Part shown: piece by piece, positions 37,484-45,422 of the stretch
Layout of the letters: the number at the start of each line of letters is the position of its first letter
Numbering within the stretch: the first letter of the stretch is position 1
Assembly (NCBI GenBank): GCA_964533215.1
Contig: CAZHLJ010000006.1
Coordinates: 1 to 64,000 of the forward strand
DNA: 64,000 nt
DNA from: Bact-08 sp964533215
GTDB taxonomy: Bacteria > Bacteroidota > Bacteroidia > Bacteroidales > UBA932
Direction: 5' to 3'
Translations under genes and position numbers: made by a program
Notes under the pieces: generated by a model
Seen by the model: only the letters and a program-made list of their open reading frames with translations
What the model was told of the DNA's origin: nothing
Databases searched by the model: none

Positions 37484-38269
37484 ATGAAGATAGCTTTATG
37501 TCAGACTCCCATTGTATGGGAAAATGTAAATGAAAATATATCTCACTATAATAGTGTTTTAAGCGATATATCAAACAACAATTCTGATTTGGACCTTGTT
37601 GTCTTTCCGGAATTATTCACATATGGATTCTCAATTAATCAAAATATAGCCGAAGATTCTGATGGACCTTCATCAGCATGGCTAAGAGAAAAAAGCAGAG
37701 AGTATCAGATTGCTTTGGTCGCATCTGTACCAATCAGGGAGGGTGGTAAAATCTATAATCGGGCAATATTTGCTACTCCTGATGGGTCTGAGTTCAAATA
37801 TGACAAGAGGCATCTTTTCAGCTATGGAGGAGAGGATACGGTTTTCACTCCAGGCGACACTGCTGTAATTGTAAAATTCAAAGGATGGAAGATTTTCCTA
37901 CAGATATGTTATGACATCAGGTTCCCTGTATGGTCTAGAAACATCGGACTTTCGTATGATATGATAATCAACATGGCCAGCTGGCCATCATCAAGAGAGA
38001 AGGTCATTTCTCCGTTAGTAAGAGCCAGAGCAATAGAAAATCTATGCTACTTTGCCTTTGTCAACAGATCCGGCAAGGATCCTTTCAATACATATCAAAA
38101 AATCGGCTTTGTTTCTGATTTTAAAGGTGAACCCCTTGAGCCAGAAGTCTCTTCGGATAATCTGGACTATCAGATATATGAACTGGATCTCAACGCTTTA
38201 AAAAAGTTCCGTGAGAAATTCAGAGCGTGGGAAGATTCGGATAAATTTAACATTATACCCAATTATTAA
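37484..38269 (+). CDS. Nit2/YafV-like omega-amidase (carbon-nitrogen hydrolase)
   Basis: A 261-residue cytoplasmic nitrilase-superfamily amidase. The catalytic triad is visible as Glu43 (VVFPELFTYGF), Lys108 (YDKRHLFSYGGED) and Cys142 (LQICYDIRFPVW). The KRHLF and ICYDIRFP contexts fit the omega-amidase branch, which hydrolyses 2-oxoglutaramate or 2-oxosuccinamate to the 2-oxoacid and ammonia. It has its own -7 box and is followed after one base by the 5'-nucleotidase gene (TAATATG), so the two are probably coupled despite unrelated chemistry. Substrate is inferred from family. Confidence 0.87.
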   Translation: MKIALCQTPIVWENVNENISHYNSVLSDISNNNSDLDLVVFPELFTYGFSINQNIAEDSDGPSSAWLREKSREYQIALVASVPIREGGKIYNRAIFATPDGSEFKYDKRHLFSYGGEDTVFTPGDTAVIVKFKGWKIFLQICYDIRFPVWSRNIGLSYDMIINMASWPSSREKVISPLVRARAIENLCYFAFVNRSGKDPFNTYQKIGFVSDFKGEPLEPEVSSDNLDYQIYELDLNALKKFREKFRAWEDSDKFNIIPNY

Positions 38270-38270
38270 T

Positions 38271-40022
38271 ATGAAACTGAAATATTTTCATTTTCTAAAC
38301 TACATCATTCTTTTATCAGCATTGCTCCTGAATGGTTGTGGAGTGACACACGTTAAGGATGGTTCTTATAAATTTGAGATTTACGCGACTAACGATGTTC
38401 ATGGGCGGATTTTCGATTCGCTATATACTGAACCTAAAACATATCCCTATTCGCTGGCGTCTGTATCAACATGTATAAAAGATGCAAGGAAGAGAGTTGG
38501 AAAAAGTTCTGTCGTACTTCTGGATATAGGGGATAACCTTCAGGGTGACAATTCCGTTTTCTATTTCAACACTATAGACACAAAATCCAAACATCTTTAC
38601 AGCAGGGTTTCCAATTACTTAAAATATGATGCTGCAGTTGTAGGAAACCATGATATAGAGGCTGGCCATTCAGTTTATGACAAGTTAGACAGAGAGTTGA
38701 AGGCTCCATACTTGGCCGCTAATGCAGTTAGTGTAAATAATGGAAAGCCCTATTTTGAACCTTATACGATTATAAATAGAGGGGGAGTTAAAATTGCTGT
38801 TATCGGGATGACCAACTCAAATATAAAAAAGTGGCTTTCCCAAACCTTGTGGAATGGTCTTGATTTTATTGAGATTGTTCCTCTGATTGATAAAATAGTT
38901 GCAGATGTCCGGAAAAAAGAGAACCCTCATTTGGTTATTGCTGCCATTCATTCAGGACTTGGTAGTGAGGATACCCTTCAAATTGAAAATACAGCAAAAT
39001 ATGTTGCAAAACATGTAAAAGGGATTGATATTGTATTTGCAGGGCATGATCACAGATCTTTCGCAGAATATGTTTTAAATGGCAAAGACAGCGTTTTACT
39101 TCTGGAAGGGGGAGACAGGGCGATAAACCTTTCCTTGGCGTGCGTTGATCTTACTATAAAGAATGATAAGGTTGTCTCCAAATATCTTGTCCCGAAAAAT
39201 ATTCCCATGAAAGATTTTGCTCCTGACAAAGAATACGTAAGGCATTTTTACAAGGAGTTCGTTGCAGTCAGACAGTTCACCACATCAGTTGTAGGGAAGC
39301 TTAAACAAACTATATCTTCACGCGATGCTTACTTTGGCCCTTCTGGGTTTATTGACATGATACATACATTGCAAATGGAAGAGACCGGTGCCGATATATC
39401 TTTCGTTGCTCCACTCTCTTTTGATGTAACCGTTAATGCCGGAGATCTTAATTATCAAGATCTTCACAACCTGTATCCCTTCGAAAACCAATTGTATGTG
39501 ATCGAAATGAGTGGTAGGGAGATAAAGGATTACCTTGAATTCTCGTATGATAAGTGGATTCGCAAAATGAACAGTAAGGATGATGATCTTATTCTGTTAG
39601 AAAGCAAAGAAACAGATAATACTAAGACCTATCGCTTCAAAAATGCGAGTTTTAATTTTGATTCAGCGGCTGGAATTATATATGAGGTTGATGTAAGAGA
39701 AGATAGTGGGGAGAGAATAAGAATACTCTCTATGGCCAATGGAAAGCCCTTCAATTTTGATTCTAAATACAAAGTTGCACTTTCCTCTTATAGAGCCAGC
39801 GGTGGCGGGGATTTGCTTGAAAAAGGGGCAAAGATACCATTTGACGAGTTAGAAGGCCGGATCAAGGAAAGACATTCCGATATACGAGAGCTTATATATA
39901 AAAAATTGAAAGAGTCAGGGTCAATTAATCCACAATCTCTTAATCAATGGAAGTTTGTTCCTGAGGAATATGTAAAAGAGGCTGTAGTCAGGGACTACAA
40001 CCTCCTTTTCCAAAAGAGATAG
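38271..40022 (+). CDS. 5'-nucleotidase/UshA-family bifunctional metallophosphatase lipoprotein
   Basis: A 583-residue lipoprotein, lipobox LLNGC at Cys23, when started at ATG 38271; the frame extends upstream only inside the preceding gene. The N-terminal metallophosphatase domain has ATNDVHGRI, LDIGDNLQGDN, VVGNHDIEAG, AAIHSGLG and FAGHDHRSFA. The C-terminal 5_nucleotid_C domain (about residues 340-545) includes SDIREL-type substrate motifs and a late SSYRASGGGDL. Such proteins dephosphorylate nucleotides or nucleotide sugars outside the cytoplasm. It ends 10 bases from the convergent rny stop. Confidence 0.9.
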   Translation: MKLKYFHFLNYIILLSALLLNGCGVTHVKDGSYKFEIYATNDVHGRIFDSLYTEPKTYPYSLASVSTCIKDARKRVGKSSVVLLDIGDNLQGDNSVFYFNTIDTKSKHLYSRVSNYLKYDAAVVGNHDIEAGHSVYDKLDRELKAPYLAANAVSVNNGKPYFEPYTIINRGGVKIAVIGMTNSNIKKWLSQTLWNGLDFIEIVPLIDKIVADVRKKENPHLVIAAIHSGLGSEDTLQIENTAKYVAKHVKGIDIVFAGHDHRSFAEYVLNGKDSVLLLEGGDRAINLSLACVDLTIKNDKVVSKYLVPKNIPMKDFAPDKEYVRHFYKEFVAVRQFTTSVVGKLKQTISSRDAYFGPSGFIDMIHTLQMEETGADISFVAPLSFDVTVNAGDLNYQDLHNLYPFENQLYVIEMSGREIKDYLEFSYDKWIRKMNSKDDDLILLESKETDNTKTYRFKNASFNFDSAAGIIYEVDVREDSGERIRILSMANGKPFNFDSKYKVALSSYRASGGGDLLEKGAKIPFDELEGRIKERHSDIRELIYKKLKESGSINPQSLNQWKFVPEEYVKEAVVRDYNLLFQKR

Positions 40023-40032
40023 ATTCTCTACC

Positions 40033-41568
40033 TTATTTTGCAAAGCTGACAGATCTGGTCTCCCTTATTACTGTAATCTTTACCTGACCCGGATAAACCA
40101 TTTCATCCTGTATCTTCTTGGCAATGTCTAAAGACAATTGTTCAGAATCTTTATCTGTTACCTGTTCGCTACCAACAATTACACGAAGTTCCCTTCCAGC
40201 CTGAATTGCATAAGTCTTAGTTACACCTGGATATGCAAGAGCAAGATCTTCCATCTCCTTCAAACGCTTGATATAAGATTCAATAACCTCGCGTCTGGCA
40301 CCAGGTCTGGCACCTGAAATTGCATCGCCGACAAGAACCAAAGGAGAGATAAGAGAAGACATCTCAACCTCTTCATGATGTGAACCGATTGCATTGCATA
40401 TCTCTGGCTTTTCTTTATATTTTTCAGCAAGCTTCATACCAAGAATAGCATGTGGAAGTTCCGGATCCTCATCCGACACTTTTCCAATATCATGAAGCAA
40501 TCCTGCTCTTTTCGCTAGTTTTGTATTTAATCCTAATTCAGAAGCCATTGTTGCACAAATATTTGCAACCTCTCTTGAGTGCTGAAGCAGATTCTGACCA
40601 TATGAAGAACGATATTTCATCCTTCCGATAAGTCTTATCAACTCAACATGAAGCCCATGGACACCCATATCAATACATGTCCTCTTGCCGGTTTCCATAA
40701 TTTCGTCATCCAGCTGTTTTTGAACCTTCGCAACAACTTCCTCAATTCTTGCAGGGTGGATTCTTCCATCTGTAACAAGCTGATGTAAAGCCAATCTAGC
40801 TACCTCTCTTCTGACAGGATCAAATGCTGAGAGCAATATTGCTTCAGGAGTGTCATCAACTACAATTTCCACACCTGTTGCAGCTTCTAAAGCACGAATG
40901 TTACGGCCCTCTCTTCCGATTATACGTCCCTTTATTTCATCGCTTTCGATGTTGAAAACAGTAACAGCATTCTCGATAGCTGTCTCAGGGGCAATCCTCT
41001 GGATAGTGTTAATTACAATTCTTTTAGCCTCTTTGCTGGCAGTAAGCCTAGCCTCATCCACAACCTCACTTATGTATGACATTGCTTCTGATTTTGCTTC
41101 AGACTTCATCGTCTCGATTAACTGGTTCTTAGCCTCTATTGCAGATAACCCCGCAATGTTCTCAATCTTCTGGATTGCTTCAAGTCGTAGCTTTTCGTAC
41201 TCTTCCTGCTTCTTTTCCAGATGCTCTGATTGTGATTTAAGAGACTCTTTTGTCAACTCCAGCTCTCGGTTCTTTTTCTGAAACTCTGAGGTTTGTTGGT
41301 TAATTACAAGTTCCCTTTGCTTCAGACGGTTTTCCTGCTGGACAACCTGATTGCTTCTTTCCAGGATTTGTTGTTCGTGTTCGCTTTTTAATTGAAGAAA
41401 TTTCTCCTTTGCCTGAAAGATCTTCTCTTTCTTGATGTTTTCGCCATCCTGTTCAGCAAGTTTGATTATTTCTTCACGACGCTTCTTTAATAAGATATTG
41501 TTGCCCACATAGTACGCTATTCCAAAGCCGGCTATTGCGGGAAGTAGAATTGATAATAAGATTTCCAT
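40033..41568 (-). CDS. rny: ribonuclease Y
   Basis: A 511-residue membrane-anchored endoribonuclease that initiates mRNA decay. One N-terminal transmembrane helix (about residues 3-22) is followed by a long charged coiled coil (25-190), a KH domain (IKGRIIGREGRNIRALEAATG near 210-270) and the HD metal-dependent phosphodiesterase domain (LLHDIGKVSDEDPELPHAI near 355). The C-terminal TYAIQAGRELRVIV segment is typical. Length is normal. The 6S-like RNA and zapA lie directly upstream on the same strand. Confidence 0.96.
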   Translation of the reverse strand: MEILLSILLPAIAGFGIAYYVGNNILLKKRREEIIKLAEQDGENIKKEKIFQAKEKFLQLKSEHEQQILERSNQVVQQENRLKQRELVINQQTSEFQKKNRELELTKESLKSQSEHLEKKQEEYEKLRLEAIQKIENIAGLSAIEAKNQLIETMKSEAKSEAMSYISEVVDEARLTASKEAKRIVINTIQRIAPETAIENAVTVFNIESDEIKGRIIGREGRNIRALEAATGVEIVVDDTPEAILLSAFDPVRREVARLALHQLVTDGRIHPARIEEVVAKVQKQLDDEIMETGKRTCIDMGVHGLHVELIRLIGRMKYRSSYGQNLLQHSREVANICATMASELGLNTKLAKRAGLLHDIGKVSDEDPELPHAILGMKLAEKYKEKPEICNAIGSHHEEVEMSSLISPLVLVGDAISGARPGARREVIESYIKRLKEMEDLALAYPGVTKTYAIQAGRELRVIVGSEQVTDKDSEQLSLDIAKKIQDEMVYPGQVKITVIRETRSVSFAK

Positions 41569-41594
41569 TTGTGTATATATAGTGTTGAGTTTTC

Positions 41595-41786
41595 AAAAAA
41601 GCCGCTGGTAAAGCTGTTTATACAAAAACCTTAATAAATAAGATTTGAGTTCCAACTTTGTCGCAAACGTCCAACGTCCCGATATCGGAATCCCCCTAAA
41701 GGTAAAAAGGCCTGTTTTTGACTGTCGGTTAGCTCGGTATTTTTTTAGTGTTGATTTTGCCAAAGAGCTAAACCAACGGCTAAGCT
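41595..41786 (-). ncRNA. ssrS: 6S RNA candidate (ssrS, Bacteroidetes 6S-like)
   Basis: The 233-base gap between zapA and rny holds no plausible gene but folds well on the minus strand. GCCGTTGG (plus 41773-41780) pairs with CCAGCGGC (plus 41601-41608), closing a domain of about 180 nt that ends in six U. Inside, GTTGGTTTAGCTC pairs with GAGCTAACCGAC, and CCGATATCGG forms an apical palindrome. A long rod closed end to end, about 190 nt long, next to zapA is the layout of 6S RNA, which binds RNA polymerase; zapA-ssrS adjacency is also known in proteobacteria. Exact ends are estimates. Confidence 0.75.
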
Positions 41787-41801
41787 ACACTATAGCTGAA
41801 A

Positions 41802-42095
41802 TTAAGCAATATTGACTTTAATGTACTCGTCAAGAAGAGTATCTAAATTTTGTAATTCGTCGATTATCTGATTGCTCTCCTCCCTTTGCTCTGCCTCAAT
41901 TAAACGTATAACGAATTGAAGAAGTGCCATAGAAAGGGCATCCTGAGTATCACGATTTATATAGCGTTTCTTATATAAATCTACTTTTTCGTTAATAATT
42001 TTAGCAGCAGCTCTTATTTTCTCCTCGTCTGCTATCGCAATTTTAAGAGGATAATATCTGTCGGCTATGCTAATTCTTATCGATTGTTGTTCCAT
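41802..42095 (-). CDS. zapA: cell division protein ZapA
   Basis: A 97-residue cytoplasmic protein that promotes FtsZ bundling at the division ring. The N-terminal beta part reads IRISIADRYYPLKIAIADEE, followed by the conserved helix (IRAAAKIINEKVDLYKKRY) and a C-terminal coiled coil. Length matches the family. It lies 10 bases after a small coiled-coil gene and just upstream of the 6S-like RNA. Confidence 0.9.
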   Translation of the reverse strand: MEQQSIRISIADRYYPLKIAIADEEKIRAAAKIINEKVDLYKKRYINRDTQDALSMALLQFVIRLIEAEQREESNQIIDELQNLDTLLDEYIKVNIA

Positions 42096-42105
42096 TAATT
42101 AACGC

Positions 42106-42399
42106 TTAATCATTTAATAGGGCAATACATTTGTCTATCTCTTTCACCATTTTGCCAATTTTTTGCTTTGCCTCCTTAACATCTTTAGAGGATGTCTTGA
42201 AAGCTTCCGTCAGCTGTAGTTTATTTACTTTATCTTCTAGTTCTTTTACATTGTTAATACTATCGTTCAAAGCATCTTTGCAGTCTGAGAGTTCTTGAGA
42301 CAGTTTTTGATTCTCAGCCATTATTTGCTCATACTTGGAAATAATTAGCTCTATCTTTTGTTTCAGGCTGTTTATTACTGATTGATAATCTTTACTCAT
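42106..42399 (-). CDS. small coiled-coil protein upstream of zapA
   Basis: A 97-residue, almost wholly alpha-helical protein with heptad-like leucine/isoleucine spacing from residue 8 to 70 (ELEDKVNKLQL and similar) and a basic C-terminal segment. No family name can be assigned by eye. Its close coupling to zapA (10-base gap, shared promoter) suggests a ZapB-like division partner, but that is inference from size, coiled coil and position only. Confidence 0.75.
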   Translation of the reverse strand: MSKDYQSVINSLKQKIELIISKYEQIMAENQKLSQELSDCKDALNDSINNVKELEDKVNKLQLTEAFKTSSKDVKEAKQKIGKMVKEIDKCIALLND

Positions 42400-42419
42400 A
42401 TTACAATTATGCTCTACGA

Positions 42420-42427
42420 CAAAGATA
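42420..42427 (-). promoter_or_regulatory. -7 box of the coiled-coil/zapA unit
   Basis: On the minus strand TATCTTTG matches TAnnTTTG exactly, 21-28 bases before the ATG at 42399. A possible -33 element (TTTG, plus 42450-42453) lies at a 22-base spacer and overlaps the edge of the upstream terminator. Confidence 0.55.
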
Positions 42428-42450
42428 ATAAATTAATGAAATTAATAAAC

Positions 42451-42487
42451 AAAAAAAAGCTCCCACTTTTACAAGTGGAAGCTTTTA
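42451..42487 (-). terminator. terminator of the 2-oxoacid oxidoreductase operon
   Basis: AAAAGCTCCCACTT (42455-42468) pairs with AAGTGGAAGCTTTT (42473-42486) with one mismatch and a 4-base loop. On the minus strand it ends in a U run 18 bases after the last oxidoreductase gene. Confidence 0.8.
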
Positions 42488-42504
42488 AGGTATTTTAGCA
42501 ATAT

Positions 42505-43056
42505 TTATGCTTTATTTATCTCTATAATCTTATCCATACCAACTTTAATAGCCTCTTCATTCATAGGTATCAATGAATGGTGTCTTTCCGGAATTGATTT
42601 TTTAAGACCTTTGACAACGTTCTCCAAAGTTACAATCGGTTTTTTAGCTAAGAAAGCACCAAGAACCACCATGTTGTAAGCCTTTGAATTTCCAAGCTCA
42701 GCTGAGATTTCGACAGCGTCAATAGAGCAAATCGTAATATCTTTTCTTGATGGATGGCTTGTTATACCATTTGGATCATAGATAAGCAATCCTCCCGGTT
42801 TAACCGCATTCTCGAACTTATCCATTGACTGCTGGTTAAGAATGATTGCTGTATCAAATCTGCCAAGAAGAGGGGAGCTGATCTTTTTGTCACTCAGGAT
42901 AACAGTAACATTGGCAGTACCTCCACGCATCTCAGGACCATATGATGGCATCCATGTAACCTCTTGCCCTTGCATGATTCCAGAATATGCCAGGATTTTC
43001 CCCATAGACAAAACGCCTTGTCCACCGAAACCCGCTATAATTATTTCTTCTTTCAT
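42505..43056 (-). CDS. 2-oxoacid:ferredoxin oxidoreductase, gamma subunit
   Basis: A 183-residue gamma subunit. The family start IIAGFGGQGVLSMGKILAYS, the central MPSYGPEMRGGTANVTVILS and LGRFDTAIILNQQSMDKF are standard. It pairs with the alpha and beta subunits encoded upstream to oxidise a 2-oxoacid plus CoA to acyl-CoA, CO2 and reduced ferredoxin. It is the last gene of a four-gene operon (12 bases after the beta gene) and is followed by a terminator. Whether the substrate is 2-oxoglutarate or branched 2-oxoacids cannot be decided from this subunit. Confidence 0.92.
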   Translation of the reverse strand: MKEEIIIAGFGGQGVLSMGKILAYSGIMQGQEVTWMPSYGPEMRGGTANVTVILSDKKISSPLLGRFDTAIILNQQSMDKFENAVKPGGLLIYDPNGITSHPSRKDITICSIDAVEISAELGNSKAYNMVVLGAFLAKKPIVTLENVVKGLKKSIPERHHSLIPMNEEAIKVGMDKIIEINKA

Positions 43057-43068
43057 ATATCTAACTTT

Positions 43069-43839
43069 TTAGATGTCCTTAATATCTCCAAGCGGATATT
43101 CAGGGAACATATTGTTAATCATCCATTCATTTGCCTTTACTGGGCTCAGCTTCCAGCCTGAATTACATGTGCAGACCACTTCTACAAAAGAGGTGCCTTT
43201 CTTAAGGGCTGAGTTCTCGAAAGCTTTTTTAATAGCTCTTTTTGCTTTACGTGCAGATACTGCATCCTGTACTGACTGACGGGTAACATAGCAAGTACCT
43301 TCAAGGCCTGAAACTATTTTTGTCATATTTAGTGGAAGACCATGCAGTTCTTTATCTCTTCCATAAGGAGAGGTAGCAGTAACCATACCCATAAGTGTGG
43401 TAGGTGCCATCTGGCCACCGGTCATACCATAAATTGCATTATTGATGAATATTACAACTATGTTTTCGCCTCTGTTGCATGCATGAATAATCTCAGCAGT
43501 TCCGATTGAAGCTAGGTCTCCATCCCCCTGGTAAGTAAATACATATTTATCCGGATAAAGTCTTTTTGCAGCAGTTGCCAGTGCAGGAGCTCTTCCATGT
43601 GCTGCCTGCTGTACATCAATTTCCCAATAATTGTATGCAAATACAGAACATCCGACAGGGCAGACACCGATAGTCTTATCCTGTATTCCCATTTCATCGA
43701 TAACTTCTGCAATTATCTTGTGAACAGTTCCATGGGAACAACCTGGGCAGTAGTGCATTGTTGTGTCAGAGAGAACAGGGGTCTTGGAATAGACCATGTT
43801 CTCAGGTTTAATTATATCGTTAACATCCATGATTGTCAA
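43069..43839 (-). CDS. 2-oxoacid:ferredoxin oxidoreductase, beta (TPP-binding) subunit
   Basis: A 256-residue beta subunit holding thiamine pyrophosphate and an iron-sulfur cluster. MHYCPGCSHGTVHKI and GVCPVGCSVF supply cluster-type cysteines. The TPP motif is QGDGDLASIGTAEIIHACNR followed by NNAIYGMTGGQMAPTT. A C-terminal CTCNSGWKLSPVKANEW is typical of the Kor/Vor branch. It sits between the alpha and gamma genes with 6- and 12-base gaps. Confidence 0.93.
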   Translation of the reverse strand: MTIMDVNDIIKPENMVYSKTPVLSDTTMHYCPGCSHGTVHKIIAEVIDEMGIQDKTIGVCPVGCSVFAYNYWEIDVQQAAHGRAPALATAAKRLYPDKYVFTYQGDGDLASIGTAEIIHACNRGENIVVIFINNAIYGMTGGQMAPTTLMGMVTATSPYGRDKELHGLPLNMTKIVSGLEGTCYVTRQSVQDAVSARKAKRAIKKAFENSALKKGTSFVEVVCTCNSGWKLSPVKANEWMINNMFPEYPLGDIKDI

Positions 43840-43845
43840 TTTTGA

Positions 43846-44928
43846 TTATTGATTTATCTCTTTTTTGAATCCCTCGAATACCTCTTCAGGTGATGGGACA
43901 ATACCTCCAAGTCGGCCAAAGAAACCTACCGGAACCCTTCCATTAACTGCAAGTTTCACATCTTCGAGCATCTGACCTGCGCTAAGTTCAACGGTCACCA
44001 TACCTTTCAACTGAGGAACCAGTCTTTGGATCTCTTTTGTAGGGAAAGGAAAGAGAGTAATCGGGCGAAGAAGACCAAGTTTGATACCCTCCTTACGTGC
44101 AAGTTCCACTACATTTTCACATATTCTGGACATGCATCCGTAAGCTACGATAACATATTCTGCGTCTTCACATGAAATTTCTTCAAAAAGGACATCCTCT
44201 TCCTCCATTTTCTTGTATTTTGCCTGAAGCTTAAGATTCAAATCCTGGCAAGCTGGAGCATCAATAGCCAAAGATGTAACAAAATTCTTCTCACGGTTGG
44301 CCTTCTTTCCAATTGTAGCCCAAGAAGAGAATTTTGCTTCAATCTCTTCTTCTGTCCACCTTGGTTTAATAGGGCGCATTTCAACTTTTTCCATCATCTG
44401 GCCGATGATACCATCAGAAAGTATCATTGCAGGGTTTCTATATTTGAATGCAAGTTCAAATGCCAAATCTACAAAGTCATACATATCCTGGGCCGATGAA
44501 GGAGCAAGAACAATGTTCCTGTAATCTCCATGTCCACCGCCTTTGGTCGATTGGAAATAGTCTCCCTGACCTGGTTGAATCGTTCCTAATCCAGGACCAC
44601 CTCTGACAACATTTACTACAAGACATGGAAGTTCAGCTGCAGCAAGATAACTCATGCCTTCCTGCATTAGACTGAATCCAGGGCTACTTGATGAAGTCAT
44701 TACTTTTTTTCCGCAGCATGCACCACCATAAACCATATTGATTGATGATGTCTCGCTTTCTGCTTGCAATACCACCATTCCAGTGGTCTCCCATGGTTTC
44801 TCTATCATAAGAGTTTCCATGACCTCCGATTGCGGAGTAATAGGGTATCCGAAGTAACCATCGCAACCACAACGAATTGCGGCGCGAGCGATAGCCTCGT
44901 TACCTTTCATTAAAATCTTCTCTGCCAT
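43846..44928 (-). CDS. 2-oxoacid:ferredoxin oxidoreductase, alpha subunit (VorB/KorA type)
   Basis: A 360-residue alpha subunit. ATG 44928 (MAEKILMKGNEAIARAAI) is preferred to the TTG at 44952, which abuts the ferredoxin stop. Characteristic segments are GYFGYPITPQSEVMETL, VLQAESETSSINMVYGGACC, SSSSPGFSLMQEGMSYLAAAE and VVRGGPGLGTIQPGQGDYFQ. The four-subunit order delta-alpha-beta-gamma resembles operons annotated in Bacteroides as 3-methyl-2-oxobutanoate dehydrogenase (VorB), but 2-oxoglutarate oxidoreductase is also possible. Confidence 0.92.
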   Translation of the reverse strand: MAEKILMKGNEAIARAAIRCGCDGYFGYPITPQSEVMETLMIEKPWETTGMVVLQAESETSSINMVYGGACCGKKVMTSSSSPGFSLMQEGMSYLAAAELPCLVVNVVRGGPGLGTIQPGQGDYFQSTKGGGHGDYRNIVLAPSSAQDMYDFVDLAFELAFKYRNPAMILSDGIIGQMMEKVEMRPIKPRWTEEEIEAKFSSWATIGKKANREKNFVTSLAIDAPACQDLNLKLQAKYKKMEEEDVLFEEISCEDAEYVIVAYGCMSRICENVVELARKEGIKLGLLRPITLFPFPTKEIQRLVPQLKGMVTVELSAGQMLEDVKLAVNGRVPVGFFGRLGGIVPSPEEVFEGFKKEINQ

Positions 44929-44952
44929 ATTGGATTTTTTAACATTAATCAA

Positions 44953-45174
44953 TTAAACCTTTGCCCTGTATACAGTTATGCAGGAATCCGGACATACGGT
45001 CGCACAATTTGTGCAACCTGTACAACTATCTGGTGATGCCATATACGCAAAATTGTATCCCTTACTGTTAACTTCTTTAGCTAAAGCAATGGTTTTAGTA
45101 GGACAATTAACAAGGCATACACCACATCCCTTGCATTTTTCCTTGTCTACTACGATAGCTCCTTTTAATGCCAT
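44953..45174 (-). CDS. 2-oxoacid:ferredoxin oxidoreductase, delta (2[4Fe-4S]) subunit
   Basis: A 73-residue dicluster ferredoxin. Two binding motifs are present: CKGCGVCLVNCPTK (about residues 14-27) and CTGCTNCATVCPDS (about 52-65). It is the first gene of the operon and passes electrons from the TPP subunit to free ferredoxin. The downstream alpha gene starts 24 bases after its stop. Confidence 0.93.
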   Translation of the reverse strand: MALKGAIVVDKEKCKGCGVCLVNCPTKTIALAKEVNSKGYNFAYMASPDSCTGCTNCATVCPDSCITVYRAKV

Positions 45175-45207
45175 ATTTATTATTATTAATTAGTTAATAA
45201 ATTTTTA

Positions 45208-45239
45208 CAAAAATACTCAATTTTACCAAAAATAGCAAT
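45208..45239 (-). promoter_or_regulatory. promoter of the 2-oxoacid oxidoreductase operon
   Basis: On the minus strand TATTTTTG (plus 45208-45215) is an exact -7 match, with ATTG (plus 45236-45239) at a 20-base spacer as a near -33 element. The start site would be near 45201, 27 bases before the ferredoxin ATG. A second TATTTTTG lies at plus 45227-45234. Confidence 0.5.
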
Positions 45240-45262
45240 AAATTGTAATATAAATGTTGATA

Positions 45263-45415
45263 TTATTTAGAAAAGTATCTAAAACCTCTAATTATATGAT
45301 CAATTATATAATTCCATCTTAGGACGATTCCGAAAATAAGAATGATTATCAAAATAATAGCACCTTGGATATTAGGGCTCAATTTTTTAATTTCACTCAG
45401 TAATTTCCTGAACAT
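45263..45415 (-). CDS. 50-residue single-span membrane protein
   Basis: A clean 50-codon frame starting ATG 45415 (MFRKLLSEIKKLSPNIQGA) and ending TAA. A basic N-terminus leads into a strongly hydrophobic stretch (about residues 18-33, mainly Ile and Leu) and a basic tail (IIRGFRYFSK). It starts 7 bases after the stop of the acyl-CoA synthetase gene on the same strand, so it is very likely cotranscribed. No family is recognised. The positive-hydrophobic-positive pattern and spacing support a real small membrane protein rather than chance. Confidence 0.6.
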   Translation of the reverse strand: MFRKLLSEIKKLSPNIQGAIILIIILIFGIVLRWNYIIDHIIRGFRYFSK

Positions 45416-45422
45416 CTTACTG

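Noticed and set aside
40850..41281. 143-codon plus-strand frame inside rny
   Set aside because: It is antisense to the coiled-coil and KH coding sequence of rny; its serine-rich composition is what antisense of a charged coiled coil gives.
45227..45234. Second TATTTTTG upstream of the oxidoreductase operon as a separate promoter
   Set aside because: The proximal copy has a better-spaced -33 element and leader; in such AT-rich sequence a second match can be chance.
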